Made by a program: the position numbers and the translations under genes | Source: Pyrus communis | Lineage: Eukaryota; Streptophyta; Magnoliopsida; Rosales; Rosaceae | NCBI RefSeq assembly: GCF_963583255.1 | Contig: NC_084809.1 | Span: forward strand, 4,019,501 to 4,083,500 | Length of the DNA: 64,000 nt | Direction: 5' to 3' | The notes under the pieces: model-generated | What the model was told of the DNA's origin: nothing | The model's input: only the letters and a program-made list of their open reading frames with translations | The model's database searches: none | Shown: piece by piece, positions 33,161 to 44,228 of the stretch | How the letters are laid out: each line of letters begins with the position of its first letter | Position numbering within the stretch: the first letter of the stretch is position 1

Positions 33161-33741
33161 TATGAGCTCATTTGAAAGTACTTTTAAAATGACTGAGAGT
33201 GCTTTTGATAAAAATGTTTTAGAAACTAATCATTAGTAAAAATCCAATTGGATCCTAGAAATGTTGTACTTTTATGCGCAAACGGAAGCGAATTTTAACA
33301 AACTACCAATATCAACATCAAGGAATTTCACTAAACAAATAGAGATTACAAAAGAGTGTTTAAACTCTCACAAATTGACTCTCACCAAATTGCCACACAA
33401 AATACACTAACCTTAAGGTCCTATTTATAGTGCATAGGACTTAGGTTACAATAAGAATCCTAATAGGAAGTAAATACAAATCCTAATCAAATAGGTAATT
33501 AACAAAATCTCTCTACCAAGGAAAATAATTAAGAAGTCAAAATCCAAACCCAAATAGGACACCAAAACCAAATAGGTAACACAAATCTAATTCTTTGCAT
33601 CATCCTAATTTTGAGCCGTAAAACCCAACAAGAAAAGAACTTTAGGTACTTCATGCAAGAAGTACATATCTGATGTTTCTTTCAAAAAAAAAGTTTTACC
33701 AAAAACGTTTTTAGTTTTTTTAAAAGCACTTCCAAAGACCC
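33161..33741. mobile_element. MITE split by a solo LTR
   Basis: The left half (33161-33261) begins GAGCTCATTTGAAAGTACTT/TTAAAATGACTGAGAGTGC and the right half (33631-33741) ends TTTTAAAAGCACTTCCAAAG/ACCC, its inverse. Read without the intervening 33262-33630 and one TSD copy, the two halves form one element. It lies just downstream of the SOFL-like stop codon, so it probably sits in the 3' flank or UTR of that gene. Confidence 0.7.
33262..33630 (-). mobile_element. Solo LTR (copia-like), 369 bp, TSD AGAAA
   Basis: On the minus strand the LTR starts TGTTGGGTTTTACGGCTCAA and ends CATAAAAGTACAACA. AGAAA precedes (33257-33261) and follows (33631-33635) it. A TATA-type CACTATAAATAGGACC lies in the middle on the minus strand. 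No internal domain or second LTR is nearby. Confidence 0.85.
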
Positions 33742-33809
33742 TAATAATCCGCAGTACCCCTTGTGTAGGACTTGACGCCGCCATCAAATTCATTAGCGCT
33801 GATATCGCA

Positions 33810-34184
33810 TCACTTCTTTTTGGTACTCCTTTCACCAGTTTTCTTCTCTGGTTTGCTTGTGCTCTTGTGCCTAGATTGCTTGCTGTTATCACGCTTGAAG
33901 CGCGCAGTGCCTTTAGTCTCTTTACTGCGCGGACGCGCGAGATCATGGTGGTGACTTGGGCCGGAAGAAGCATCAGAAGCCATTGAATCATCACTCTCAT
34001 TGTCATCTTTGCCAACTTTTTTCCTGGTGAGATATGCGATATAATGATGGTTTTTGTAACTGACATCTTCAATATTGCTGCATTCGGCATCATCTTCTTG
34101 CGTGGGAGAATCAATGTATGTTGTCCACCCTGATTCACTGCTGCTGCATCCTTCCGTCCCATAAAAATTTCTGTAGGGATCCAT
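33810..34184 (-). CDS. SOB FIVE-LIKE (SOFL) protein
   Basis: The minus strand from the ATG at 34184 encodes 124 residues. Two motifs define the plant SOFL family: CSSSESGWTTYIDSP near residue 15 and DDSMASDASSGPSHHH near residue 65. The C-terminal third is lysine/arginine-rich (RPRSKETKGTARFKRD, KPEKKTGERSTKKK), compatible with nuclear entry. SOFL proteins influence cytokinin levels and responses, but their biochemical activity is unknown. The frame is open further upstream through a microsatellite (SLSLSL, ARARAR); I chose the first ATG after it because MDPYRNFYG leads straight into motif A as in relatives. A (CT)n/(CG)n tract begins just upstream, and a MITE with nested solo LTR begins 69 bp past the stop. 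It is shorter than some family members, so a missed C-terminal exon is possible. Confidence 0.85.
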   Translation of the reverse strand: MDPYRNFYGTEGCSSSESGWTTYIDSPTQEDDAECSNIEDVSYKNHHYIAYLTRKKVGKDDNESDDSMASDASSGPSHHHDLARPRSKETKGTARFKRDNSKQSRHKSTSKPEKKTGERSTKKK

Positions 34185-34204
34185 TACAAAAGTGGGGGCG
34201 AGAG

Positions 34205-34214
34205 AGCGCGCGCG

Positions 34215-34297
<83 letters not shown>

Positions 34298-34337
34298 GAA
34301 AGGGGTTTTTGTTGTTGGGTTGGGGGGGGGGGGGGGG
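34205..34337. repeat. Compound microsatellite (CG)n(AG)n plus poly-G
   Basis: CG run at about 34207-34230, AG run at 34231-34294, and a run of 16 G at 34322-34337. It lies 20-150 bp upstream of the SOFL start on the minus strand, likely in its leader or core promoter. Confidence 0.95.
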
Positions 34338-34357
34338 CGGTGTTGTTTGTGGGAGTC

Positions 34358-35552
34358 GCATGCACCTACGAAAATGCTATTACTATAAATATTCAAAATA
34401 AACAAGAAAGAAGACAACTTTCGTGGACTTTAATTAAATGAATAATATTTTGGTACTCACTAGTGTGGAATTACTTTTTAGTTTTGTTCAATAATAAATT
34501 AACACGTATTTTATTGTTTTAAAAAAAATAAACATGTCATTAATTTTTCTTGGGTTTTAAAAAGTAAGTAACGCGTGACATTTTTAGTTGAGCTAAATCA
34601 GAAAGTGAGTTTATAAAATACTTAGTGAGTACCTAAGTATTATCTTTTGTAAGAGGAAACAGTTATTAGCACTTCAAAAATCTCATTCTGCACTCTCACA
34701 AGTGTATTTTTCTTTCTAATTACAGAAAGTTTAAAGTACAAAATGAAAATTTTAGAGTTTTAATAGCAATTTTCTTTTTAAAATTTTAAATTGGATTGAA
34801 GTTAAAAAATGGTAGACTTTCAGGACTAAAAATCTGTGCAGAAGTGGCATGAATCTTCCGATTAAGGAAATGTGGTATAAAATGGGGTTGGTCTAATGGT
34901 CTGTGAAAAAGATGATCGTTATTTTTCACTTTATAATTGTTTGTAATTAAACAAAATGTGGCATGCACCTACGAAAAAGCTATTACTATAAATACTCAAA
35001 ATGAACAAGAAACAAGACAACTTTCGTGGACTTTAATTAAATGAATAATATTTTGGTACTCAGTGGAATCACTTTTTAGTTTTGTTCAATAATAAATTAA
35101 CATGTATTTTATTGTTTTAAAAAATAATGAACGTGTCATTAATTTTTTTGGGTTTTAAAAAGTAAGTAACACGTGACATTTTTAGTTGAGCTAAATCACA
35201 AAGTGAGTTCATAAAATACTTAGTGAGTACCTAAGTATTATCTTTTGTAAGAGGAAACAGTTATTAGCACTCCAAAAATCTCATTCTGCACTTTCACAAG
35301 TGTATTTTTCTTTCTAATTATAAAAAGTTTAAAATGTAAAATGAAATTTTTAGAGTGTCAATATCAATTTCCTTTTTAAAATTTTAAATTGGATTGAAGT
35401 TCAAGAATGGTAGACTTTCAGGACTAAAAATCTCTGCAGAAGTGGCATGTATCTTCCAATTAAGGAAATGTAGTATAAAATGGGGTTGGTCTTATGGTCT
35501 GTGAAAAATATGATCTTTATTTTTCACGTTATAATTGTATATAATTAACAAA
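34358..35552. repeat. About 600-bp tandem duplication upstream of the SOFL gene
   Basis: Unit 1 (34358-34960) and unit 2 (34961-35552) both start GCATGCACCTACGAAAA and share long blocks, among them ACAACTTTCGTGGACTTTAA, AGTGAGTACCTAAGTATTAT and GGTAGACTTTCAGGACTAAA. Identity is about 93% by eye. The duplication covers the distal promoter of the minus-strand SOFL gene. Confidence 0.92.
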
Positions 35553-36562
35553 ACTGCCGACCATTAGACTTTTAGACTTTTAGTGCAAAATACAGATGTT
35601 CTCTTTTTTTTTACAAGGAAAGAGAAATAGTGTAAAATCTAAAACACTTTCTAGTATCTACATAAATTCTGTCTTGTCTAAGGGAAAACATTACATTCCA
35701 GCACATACTCCTGAAGCTTGAAGAATATATGAGACCCATGCATGTTCATGACTGTTAGAACTGAACCTTTAAATCCGTGACTTGTCAGCTTTCTATGAAC
35801 ATGGGAGAAAAATGCAGAGAACCGAACTGGGGATTGGGATTTTAGAACAAGATTTTGAGACTTTTCAACTTTTTTTTATGCTTTTGTTCTGTCCTTGCTT
35901 TGTTTGATGTTGTCAATCTTTCTTAGAAGAGCTAGACATGATTTTATGCTTGTAAATCCCAGTTTGAATACTAAAACTTAAAAGTCACAATCATATGCAT
36001 GACTCATAGAACCAAAAAAACGTTTTAACTACTGCAAAAGGTTTATAGCTCAGTTAGTTAAGAGCACTCAACTTTATGCCTAAGGTCCTAAGTTCGATTT
36101 ATCTTTCTCACAATGTCCGTTGTATAAAAAATAAATGTCAAAAAGTTGAAAACGATAAGTTTAAAGCAAAGTAACAAAATCAATGATAGATGCATGAATA
36201 GATATAATCGGTGATAAGACAAATTTTCCAAATGCAAATCATTTTTGAATTTTGGGTTGTTTCCCACTAACATTTTAATGTCATAACACAGTAGCACTTT
36301 AACTCACATGATACATCGTTTACACGTTTCCTCAGTGATTTCGTAGCTACGAATGTCAAAACACAAGCAACAAAATCTGGGATGACTTAAGTACCAAAAT
36401 CTTATGAGGTAAAACGTGATTAGGTAGGATTGATTTAGGAGCTTCCACCCGATTATGAGCCCAATATCGAATTTGGGCTCATATTTTATCCAAATCCATA
36501 TTAGCTCTCATTAATTTGAAAATTTGCCCTAATGAGTTTGAGCTAAATACTCATTTTCTTTT
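35553..36562. other. Intergenic with SINE remnant at 36043-36110
   Basis: GGTTTATAGCTCAGTTAGTT/AAGAGCACTCAACTTTATGC and GGTCCTAAGTTCGATTTA are box A and box B of a tRNA-derived SINE. It does not fold as a complete tRNA. No gene elsewhere in the stretch. Confidence 0.55.
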
Positions 36563-36706
36563 AGGGGTATCCACACACCCTTTTTAACTTCTCACACACT
36601 CTTGTTAATTTCTGTCCGTTGATCTTTTTCAATTCATCCGATTTGACGGTTAAAAACCAAAAAAATGTGGGAGAAGTAAAAAGGGGTGTGTGGATATCAC
36701 ACCCCT
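36563..36706. mobile_element. MITE with ends AGGGGTATCCACACACCC
   Basis: The left end AGGGGTATCCACACACCCTT is matched in inverse by AAGGGGTGTGTGGATATCAC/ACCCCT. The interior contains CCGTTGATCTTTTTCAATTC and GATTTGACGGTTAAAAACC. A diverged relative lies at 57652-57793. Confidence 0.75.
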
Positions 36707-36919
36707 TCTTTTATGGTTTTATTTGGTTTTTTTCAAGGGTTGTAATCCGTTATTTCTCGAAGGTATTGTTATTAGCACAAGTACAGTCGTTCTGCCATGA
36801 TGACAAAGGGCAATAGAAGGCTAAGGCAGTTACTATTAACGCTCAACAGTAATTGCTTTAGTAAATTTCACCCACTCAAAAATTGTCACAATAGCATCAC
36901 GTCAGCCTTGCATTATATG

Positions 36920-38334
36920 TGTAATATCCTTAAAATTTTTAAATATATGATTATGTTGAAATTTTTTTTATTGGAAAGTGAAATGATGAAAATATCCCTC
37001 GTTGACTTAACGTAATTATACAAGGACGTATTTTATCCTCATATATATTCTTGGCATATTTGAATAAAGGACGACCCTACGAACGTATAGGCGAAAACCA
37101 TTATTAATTCCGAGTTAAAACAGAGAAGTTACGAGCCTCAGAAGTAATGAAACTTTTTAGACATGTGGACTTACTATTAGTAGCAAGTTTCCAAAGTCTA
37201 TCTGCCTAAAATTAGCAGGTTCCCATGTATAGAAACCGGTTTCAGAGGCCCAAGGAGTCCAGAAAAACCCCATTTGACCTCCCGCGACCTCCCATTTTCC
37301 GAGGTCGATTCCGGTCAACTCCGGTGGAGTTTTTCAACGCCACCACCACCATCTTGAAGCTCTTACTCCCCTCTACAAAATCACCAAGAACCACCTTGAT
37401 TAACCACCGTATATGATAGTGTGAGGCCATAAAAACAGATGAAAACCAATAGTGCTCGGGCCACCCTTTTCATTTCTCTGGTGAATCGGCAAAGCGATGG
37501 CCAATGCCACCACTTGGGTTTTATAGCCCATCATCCCAGGAGTAAATCCCGACTATCTTTGATCCCGTTGGACCACCGTGGGCGACGAATCAACACTGAG
37601 AAGCTTTAGGCACCCACCAGCTTTATCAGCGGAATTGACCATCTTCCGTCCACTTTTGGACATCGTGATAGGTATAAAAGTTGTTCTCTTGTTGAGCTCT
37701 ATCTTCCTGTGAATTTTGGTAGAATTTGGAGCTAGACGAAATAGTGGGTTTTCGGTTGCCGGAAACCACCACGCCCAGAGACGCGTGGGGGAGAACCTGT
37801 TTTCATGAATTTTGGACAGCGGAACATCTTTGATGTCCTGAGCCCATATCCAAGGTCCGTTCGTTGAAATTTGATTATATTCAAAATTTTCGGATAAGTG
37901 TACCATCATACGATTTTTCGTAATTGACGACCATTTAACCGTTGGATCGTCACCAACCTTTGAGACATTATAGTACATAATATTTGAGGACTTTAGGAAC
38001 TTACGGATCGGGAATCCACTATTGGATCTTCCCAAATTGGATTTACAAGTTAGTAAATTAAAATGTCGACTGCCGCTCGAATGTTGTGATTAGCGGAGAT
38101 TCGACTGTTGGATCTTAATGAAATTTTAGTACGTTGTTCTAGAAGCGTAAGGTGAATTACGAATAACTTGATCTCTTCGTTTAGTGTACGTAGTTAGTCT
38201 AACCAGAATGTTAGATGCAACCCTAATATGATCAAATTAAATTTTTGGTGGTTAATAGTACATTGATTAACTATGATAAATTTCGAGCCTACCTTAATAA
38301 TTAGCTTCCGAATTAAAATTTTCGAGATGTTACA
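36920..38334. mobile_element. Solo LTR of a large retrotransposon (1.4 kb)
   Basis: Begins TGTAATATCCTTAAAATTTT and ends AAAATTTTCGAGATGTTACA, i.e. TG...CA with inverted terminal sequence. ATATG before and ATACG after fit a 5-bp TSD with one later mutation. It lacks coding domains. The interior (GACCTCCCATTTTCCGAGGT, ACCGTTGGATCGTC) is repetitive-looking and GC-richer than its surroundings. A Ty3/gypsy origin is likely but not shown. Confidence 0.65.
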
Positions 38335-38356
38335 ATACGTCTCCAAGCAGCTCTTT

Positions 38357-39329
38357 GGGGGCGTTTGTTGCGCCGGACTATCTCGGACTGGATTAGCTTC
38401 AAGGACTAAGCCGGACTGCCTTAGACTAGACTAAACTGGACTAACTTAGTGAAGCGTTTGGTGCAGTATTGGACTAAGAAGCTGGATAATAACAAATTCA
38501 TATTATTTAATATATAAATTATTAATATTTTATTATGATCTTATCTTTTTCTTCATCTTTTCCTATGATTTCCGTCCCACTCTTTTCCTCTTCTCTCATC
38601 GTCCCACCCTCTCCCTCTTTTTTTCCTCTTAGACCTCTCAATTCATGTCTCTTTCTCATTTCTGGTCAAACTCTTTATTGACTCCAGTGTCTATTTCTTT
38701 GTCCTCCCTCCCTCTCTAGCTATGTGTTGTTCGAATGGAACCTCACGACTCCAATTTTCCCGACGAGTTGCAAGTTTCCCGATGTGTTTTCCGGTCAACC
38801 CTCGTTAAATTGGATGAAGTTAGCACCGCCAAAAAATTCATCACCATCCCTAGACCGAGATCTTAGCTTTGAATGCTCGAATCTGTCATGGATTTGAAGA
38901 AGCCCAAATAGGCCGAGACTTCCAAGCCATTTTCCGGCCACATTCGACCACATTTTGGCCTCTATTCAGGTAAAATCGTAATCTTGTCACTCCCAGCTTC
39001 AATTTGGTATATTTTATATGAAAGTTGGTTGTGAAATGGATCTGAAAGGGAGTCGGAAAGTTAATGATTGATCTTGGTGACCAGAGATGACGAGGAGTCT
39101 GTCGGGAGTGGTCGTTGATCATGACGAGGACGAGAAAGAGAGGATAGTCTTAGCTAGTCCCATGGTTATTGGGGGGGTCTCGTTAAGACCTCTTAGTGAA
39201 GGGTTTTGTCCATGCTAGTCCCCTTTAGTCTCATTAAAGTTAGTCCCAGCATGGAACAAACACAGTATTGGACTAATAGCTAGTCCAGTCCAGTCCAGTC
39301 CAACTTAGTAAGGGCAAACAAACGCCCCC
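38357..39329. mobile_element. Non-autonomous TIR transposon, ends GGGGGCGTTTGTT
   Basis: The left end GGGGGCGTTTGTTGCGCCGG/ACTATCTCGGACTGGA and the right end TCCAGTCCAACTTAGTAAGG/GCAAACAAACGCCCCC are inverted. Sub-terminal GGACTAA/TTAGTCC words are repeated many times at both ends. No transposase. The end sequence resembles PIF/Harbinger or hAT elements; a TSD was not identifiable. Confidence 0.75.
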
Positions 39330-40805
39330 TAGTCCACCACTTGCATGGTCAAGATTCAGCCAATGGAGGTTTTTTTCCCAATGGGGGATTCTGGCCTTCG
39401 GCCTTGTCAATTCATCAAACAGTGGAAGTGCTCTTAGTCATAGCACTCCGAAAATGTAAGCGTGCACTTTTTATATGAAAACATAAAAGAGAAATAATGC
39501 ATAGATGAGTGCATGATGATATTTTTAGAGTGTTAATAACAAATCTTTTTATTTAATAAACATCTTCTTTTTGTTTGAAAAAAAAAAATAGCATATAAAG
39601 GGAAGTTTTAATCAGAGAGTGTATAAAGGGATTGAAGCGTGAACATATACACGTATATGTATATATTCCTAATAATGGTATATTTGCACTAAATGGTGAA
39701 TGGATTAGATTGAGCTACACAATAAACCTGCCATAGTAAATTGATATCGAACTCGTCATCTATATACGTTGAATTTAATATCTCTCACTTATAACTGGAG
39801 AATAATGTTACTAAACCGTAATATTAAGTGAATACTAAAAATGAATATGTACTCAAATATATAATTAAAAAATCTCGGAAAACCTAAAAATGGAAATGAT
39901 ATTTAAGTATTCATGTACATGTTTTTAGTTCATTTGTTAATGCATGTATGCATACCAAAATTCATAAAAAAAGATACATGCATCAACAAATAAACTGAAA
40001 GCATGTACATGAATATTTTAACATCAAATCCAAAAAGAAAAAGGATGCAAGATATAGAATAAAACTCTTAAAACATGGAAGGCTTTGAAGAATGATTGTA
40101 GATGTTCCAAAAATAAACCAAAAGAAAGTAATGAAGTGATATCATATTTGTACCATTTGTGTAAGGGCACTCTCTTCTATGTCTTGGGATCATTCCAAAT
40201 GGTGCATTTGCCTACCATTAATTTGTTTCCCAGAACAAAAATAATTGATAATATAATTGGAAGGTAGGCCGCAAAAGAAGTGGAAAGCTTCTGTTTCCGA
40301 AGGTACAAAGTACACCATGGTTGATATTGAGATGACCAAAGAGCTGTCCATGCCACAGTGTTTTAAATATAAACTATAGTTTTGACCCGGAATATCCTCA
40401 GTATATATCCATCCGAATGATGAAGAATTTTGTACAAGGGGGATGTTAGGCAATTTTACCATCCGGGGCAGCCACTATCTAAGTTCATCAACAATCCACA
40501 ATCATTCAGAAGTTCGGAAAACTAGCATATGTCCTTTATATACATAAAAAAAAGAGTATTAACGTTAAATCTTATCTATATCTTCTAAAACTTTATAAAA
40601 TATGCATCAATAATTCTTAATCACTTATATAATATGCATTCACGATTCACATTAACCTATCTGTGCAAAAAGCTAGTATATCTTTGTTTACTAAAAGGAA
40701 AGTTGAAAAATAAACCTCGCACATGTCCCCCCACTAGGCACAGTGCCAAGAGACCCTTTTGTCAAAGCCGTTCAACTAGGGCATCGTTATAGATCCTATT
40801 TGCAT
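39330..40805. other. Intergenic
   Basis: No gene. Contains the short hairpin at 39908-40015, listed separately. Confidence 0.4.
39908..40015. ncRNA. Short near-perfect hairpin (42-nt arms, 24-nt loop), small-RNA precursor candidate
   Basis: The left arm starts TATTCATGTACATGTTTTTA and ends AATGCATGTAT (39908-39949). The right arm (39974-40015) is its inverse with four differences in 42, two of which leave G:U pairs on the plus strand. Size and pairing fit a plant miRNA-like precursor, but a tiny MITE is equally possible. It matches no miRNA that I know. Confidence 0.35.
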
Positions 40806-41027
40806 TTACATGCCGCCGCGTCTAAGCGCACTAAACATAAAATCAGCAACAACAAAACAACTTTTTAGGCAAAGCAAAGTCATGGTCTGATGGTCTCTTA
40901 GGCTCATAGCCATCGATGCCTGGCTAACGAAATACTGTTTGACAACAGCAGAAAGGGACACTCTCAGATGCCAAGATGCTCTGTATCCTCCAATGGCGTT
41001 ATTTCTAGCACTCAGATGAGGAAGCAT
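40806..41027 (-). pseudogene. Possible gene fragment, unrecognised
   Basis: A 73-codon frame on the minus strand with protein-like composition and higher GC than its flanks: RNNAIGGYRASWHLRVSLSA, SQASMAMSLRDHQTMTLLCL, ADFMFSALRRGGM. No family recognised and no promoter or splice context, so a captured or relic exon is more likely than a gene. Confidence 0.25.
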
Positions 41028-41190
41028 CAGCCATCACCTCCCAATTAGATATCTAATTAGCTCCCTTTTTGAGTCTTTAGTTCCTTGGTTGGTTTCTGTC
41101 CAAGTACAATGAACCCCATTTGGAATTTTATAGCGTATTAGGGCTTAGCGTTTAGGGTTTAAGGAAATCGAAATTGTAATTATTCTGATT

Positions 41191-41334
41191 ATGCTAAGAG
41201 AAGACTCTCTATGGACTCTGTCACCTTATGTTTTTGGCACAGTTTTTATGTTGGCACAAAAAAAATTGACGTTAGACTGCGAGCAGTGACAGAGAGTCCA
41301 TGGAGAGTTTTCATATTGAGAGTCCCCTTAGCAT
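41191..41334. mobile_element. MITE-like inverted repeat
   Basis: ATGCTAAGAGAAGACTCTCT/ATGGACTCTGTCAC is inverted at GTGACAGAGAGTCCATGGAG/AGTTTTC...CCTTAGCAT. The loop holds GTTTTTATGTTGGCACAAAA. Confidence 0.65.
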
Positions 41335-41668
41335 TTCTCTAGTTTCTTTGAGTACCCTTACTAAAACATGTTATGATTTTCCTATGCTTACTAACTCATA
41401 TGTAACCAAAATTTAGTTTTTTCTTCTAAAATATGTAATTTAAAACCTGAAAAGTTATAAATTAGACCGATCGGGGATGCTAAAAGATCCAAGACTGATT
41501 TCTTTTTTCACTTTCCAATTTACGATTTTCTCGGATCGCAACAATTATAAGTAAGAACCACATCAATGCGATAGGAGTTGAGAGTTAAGTACACTTCTCC
41601 CATATCAAATAAGTGACTATATATCCAACATTTACTATATCTTTTTAACTTGCACCGAGCCCTTAAGA

Positions 41669-41830
41669 TAAAGGGAACTTTAATGAAAAGCTTCCGGTAT
41701 TGTTCATTTTAACGAAAAACCACATTTTTACACTAAAAAGTCAATCATGGTACTATTCTCACTTTACCTTTTATTTTGTCCTTATAGTTAAAACTCAAAA
41801 TTTTTAAGTCTTTTTCATTAGTTTTCCTTA
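41669..41830. mobile_element. MITE, AACGAAAA family, copy 2
   Basis: Begins TAAAGGGAACTTTAATGAAA and ends TTCATTAGTTTTCCTTA. Shares CATTTTAACGAAAAACCACA, CACTAAAAAGTCAAT and TTTTGTCCTTATAGTTAAAA with the copy at 22061-22221. Confidence 0.72.
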
Positions 41831-42088
41831 AGATTGACATCCACCAATATTGAATTTCCGAATGGTACAAAATAATTAAACTGGGGAACAATATAGGCGT
41901 AACAGGAATGATACAGGCTATGCTCAAAAGTTGGTATTAGATCCGATGGTTCAGTTGGAACGCAGAAGATGTAATTAGGTTTCCACCTCACTACTACCAT
42001 GGTTAAATTTCAGATGATATTGACTGAAAGTGGACGATCGAACCCACAATACTATATCAAGATATAATTAGATTTCAATTTTCTCTAA

Positions 42089-42290
42089 GAGTTTGTTTGG
42101 AAATACTTTTAAAATGAGTATTTTTAGAGAAAATATTTTTAGGTTCTAAAAGCACTTGAAGTGCTTCCTGAAGAAGCACTAATTATATATGTGCTTATTC
42201 CCAGAAGCACTTTAAGTACTTTTTTAGGATTCAATTACGTTTTTACTAAAAATTGGTCAAAAGACATTTTTATCAAAAGCACTTTCAATC
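42089..42290. mobile_element. MITE relative of the split element at 33161-33741
   Basis: GAGTTTGTTTGGAAATACTT/TTAAAAT, TTCTAAAAGCACTTGAAGTG/CTTC and TTTTACTAAAAATTGGT followed by TCAAAAGCACTTTCAA share the words of that element (AAGCACTT, TTTTTACTAA). Right boundary uncertain. Confidence 0.45.
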
Positions 42291-42731
42291 TTTTTAAATG
42301 GACTTCAAAAACCCTGGAAATAGTTCTACTGTTTTTTCTCTGTTCACAAATTTTGATCGATATACGTTTTAATCAATTAATATATCAGGAGCAACTAATT
42401 AAACCCAGGTTCCTGGCTATAAAATATGATTGCTCAGAAAAGTTCGACTTTCCAATACTAGCTCAGAATCAATTTACATATTCCCGCCAAACGCTAATAG
42501 AGAATTACAAAAAAACAACAAACAATTGGAAACAAAATTTAAAGAAGTTCCAAATCAAGGGACAGAATTTAGTCGCTATTTTCTCTCTTTTTTTTTTTAA
42601 TAAAAAGGAGACCAGTGGCGAAGCTACGACAATCCACCCTACAAGAACGACAAGACTTACAAAGACATTTCAGTTTTTCCTATTCCTGTTTTCTATCTAA
42701 ATAGACCAAAGTTTTTTAATTTATGATCCCC

Positions 42732-43067
42732 TTAAACTTTCTGATCGGTCTCAGAGGAGCAAGTACAGTGGTGAGTTGTTGGAGTGATCACCTCTGTAGC
42801 TAAATGCGTCGGCATGTCATCCCCGGCCATTATGACGATTGCAATCCTTCTCTCGTCGCCAAGAACTGTGCTCATGGGCTTTGCTGGCTTCTCTTCATCA
42901 TCTTCACTAGAAGAGGGTTTGCGGTATGAACACGCGAGGATGACCAATGCAACAGAAATGAGTAGCAGCATCAAACCTAAGCCGCCGAAGAGGTACGGCA
43001 GCGGAGACCTCCATAGGTTGTGGACTTTGGTGGTTGCTGATATGGCGCTTGTGGTTGCAGGACTCAT
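42732..43067 (-). CDS. GDU: GLUTAMINE DUMPER-like protein, copy 1
   Basis: A single-exon gene of 111 residues. After a serine/threonine-rich start (MSPATTSAISATTKVHN) it has WRSPLPYLFGGLGLMLLLIS/VALVILACSYRK, the GDU membrane segment preceded by the family's SP-PYLFGGL signature, then an acidic linker (SSSEDDEEKPAKP) and the VIMAG motif in IVIMAGDDMPTHLA. Arabidopsis GDU1 stimulates amino-acid export at the plasma membrane and acts with the RING ligase LOG2; the VIMAG box is needed for activity. Both defining parts are intact. The C-terminus after VIMAG (ATEVITPTTHHCTCSS) is family-typical in length. A TATA box lies about 75 bp upstream. Confidence 0.93.
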   Translation of the reverse strand: MSPATTSAISATTKVHNLWRSPLPYLFGGLGLMLLLISVALVILACSYRKPSSSEDDEEKPAKPMSTVLGDERRIAIVIMAGDDMPTHLATEVITPTTHHCTCSSETDQKV

Positions 43068-43137
43068 CTCTCTCTTGTTATTCTCTAATAGGTTTTTTTT
43101 TGTTTTGGGTGGAGAAACGAGGGTGGTGTGGCAGCAA

Positions 43138-43144
43138 TTTATAG
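43138..43144 (-). promoter_or_regulatory. TATA box of GDU copy 1
   Basis: The minus strand reads CCCTATAAATTGC about 72 bp upstream of the ATG at 43067, which leaves a leader of about 40 nt ending in AACAAGAGAGAG. Confidence 0.6.
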
Positions 43145-43149
43145 GGTTT

Positions 43150-44228
43150 AATTTATGAGGTTAAGCGGCCTTTGGTAATGGGGTTGTCAATGACCATAAG
43201 GCCCTTATGTGGCCTTTGGTAAGAGGAAGGAAGATTATTCCTTGTGCTTTCTCAGATGCCAAAAGTGACTTGGTGTGATAAATTTGGATGTTAAAAAAGT
43301 GCATGTCATTTGGTATTAGAAATCATCATACTTGCTAGTTAATTACTTTAGAAAGTGTTAGGGAAATCATGTTTTTGAACTATATTTTGTAGATCACATG
43401 ATGTAGCAGTTGATGTGGTTAGATTTTTTCTTAAATGATATTTATGTCTAAGTTCAATCATCAATCGCCAATTATTTAGTCTACAAAATATTGTTTAAAT
43501 GGATAGTCTTTCTAGTATCACTTGTGAGTTTATCCCTAAGTTCCTAAAAAGACCAAAGAATATGCTTTGAAGTGTTTCTTTCTATTTCTTGGTGGCTCAT
43601 TGATCATTTGAAAGAAGAAAATCTGTGCAACTGGCATTAATTAGGTTTATTAGGGGTCGGTTTGGCCCTAATTTTCAAACACAGCTCATAGATATATATA
43701 AGAGGTCTCTCTATAACTGTTTTTAAAGTGTTGATTAAGATCAAAACTCTAAAAGTCATTCGTAATTATCAGGAAACTTCCGCAGTACCAGAAATGATGT
43801 CAACAACATAAGAAAATGGAGTCTGCTGATCGGTTTTGCCGATATGTAATATATTTTGAGGGAAATTTAGAAAGTAGTTACATTTCAGACACGTTAGAGG
43901 CTTATAGTCTTTTTTCTTGTAACTTTTAAAATTTTAACCACTCGAGAAATCTTAAAGGATATGTTCGACTGTTGCTGGAGGAGCTCTTCATATTTACCTG
44001 CAAATCTATAAATTTATACTCATTTTTTTTCATTCACTTGTTAAATATCAGAATTAGCTGAAAATTTAATAATTAACTGCCAATTCTGAGCTGGTGTTTT
44101 GAAAACCTAGAAAAATTTCTCCTAGCTGGTTCTAGTGTAGATGTGTGGGTTGCTTGTGTAGCTAGCTAGCAACATCAATACTTGCATTTCCCATGAGAGA
44201 ATATACATTTCACTTCTTTTGAAGAACG
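43150..44228. other. Intergenic, no gene seen
   Basis: GGCCTTTGGTAA occurs twice at 43168 and 43212, a short direct repeat. Otherwise nothing recognised. Confidence 0.4.

Noticed and set aside
33605..34162. 185-codon minus-strand frame overlapping the SOFL-like gene
   Set aside because: It is out of frame with the SOFL motifs and runs on into the MITE/LTR nest; composition is that of an overlapping shadow.
34118..34441. Arg-Glu and Arg-Ala repeat proteins predicted from several frames
   Set aside because: Produced by the (CG)n(AG)n microsatellite.
36043..36110. Apparent tRNA gene (box A TAGCTCAGTTAGTTAAGAGC, box B GGTCCTAAGTTCGAT)
   Set aside because: Acceptor stem and 3' part do not pair; more likely a tRNA-derived SINE remnant.
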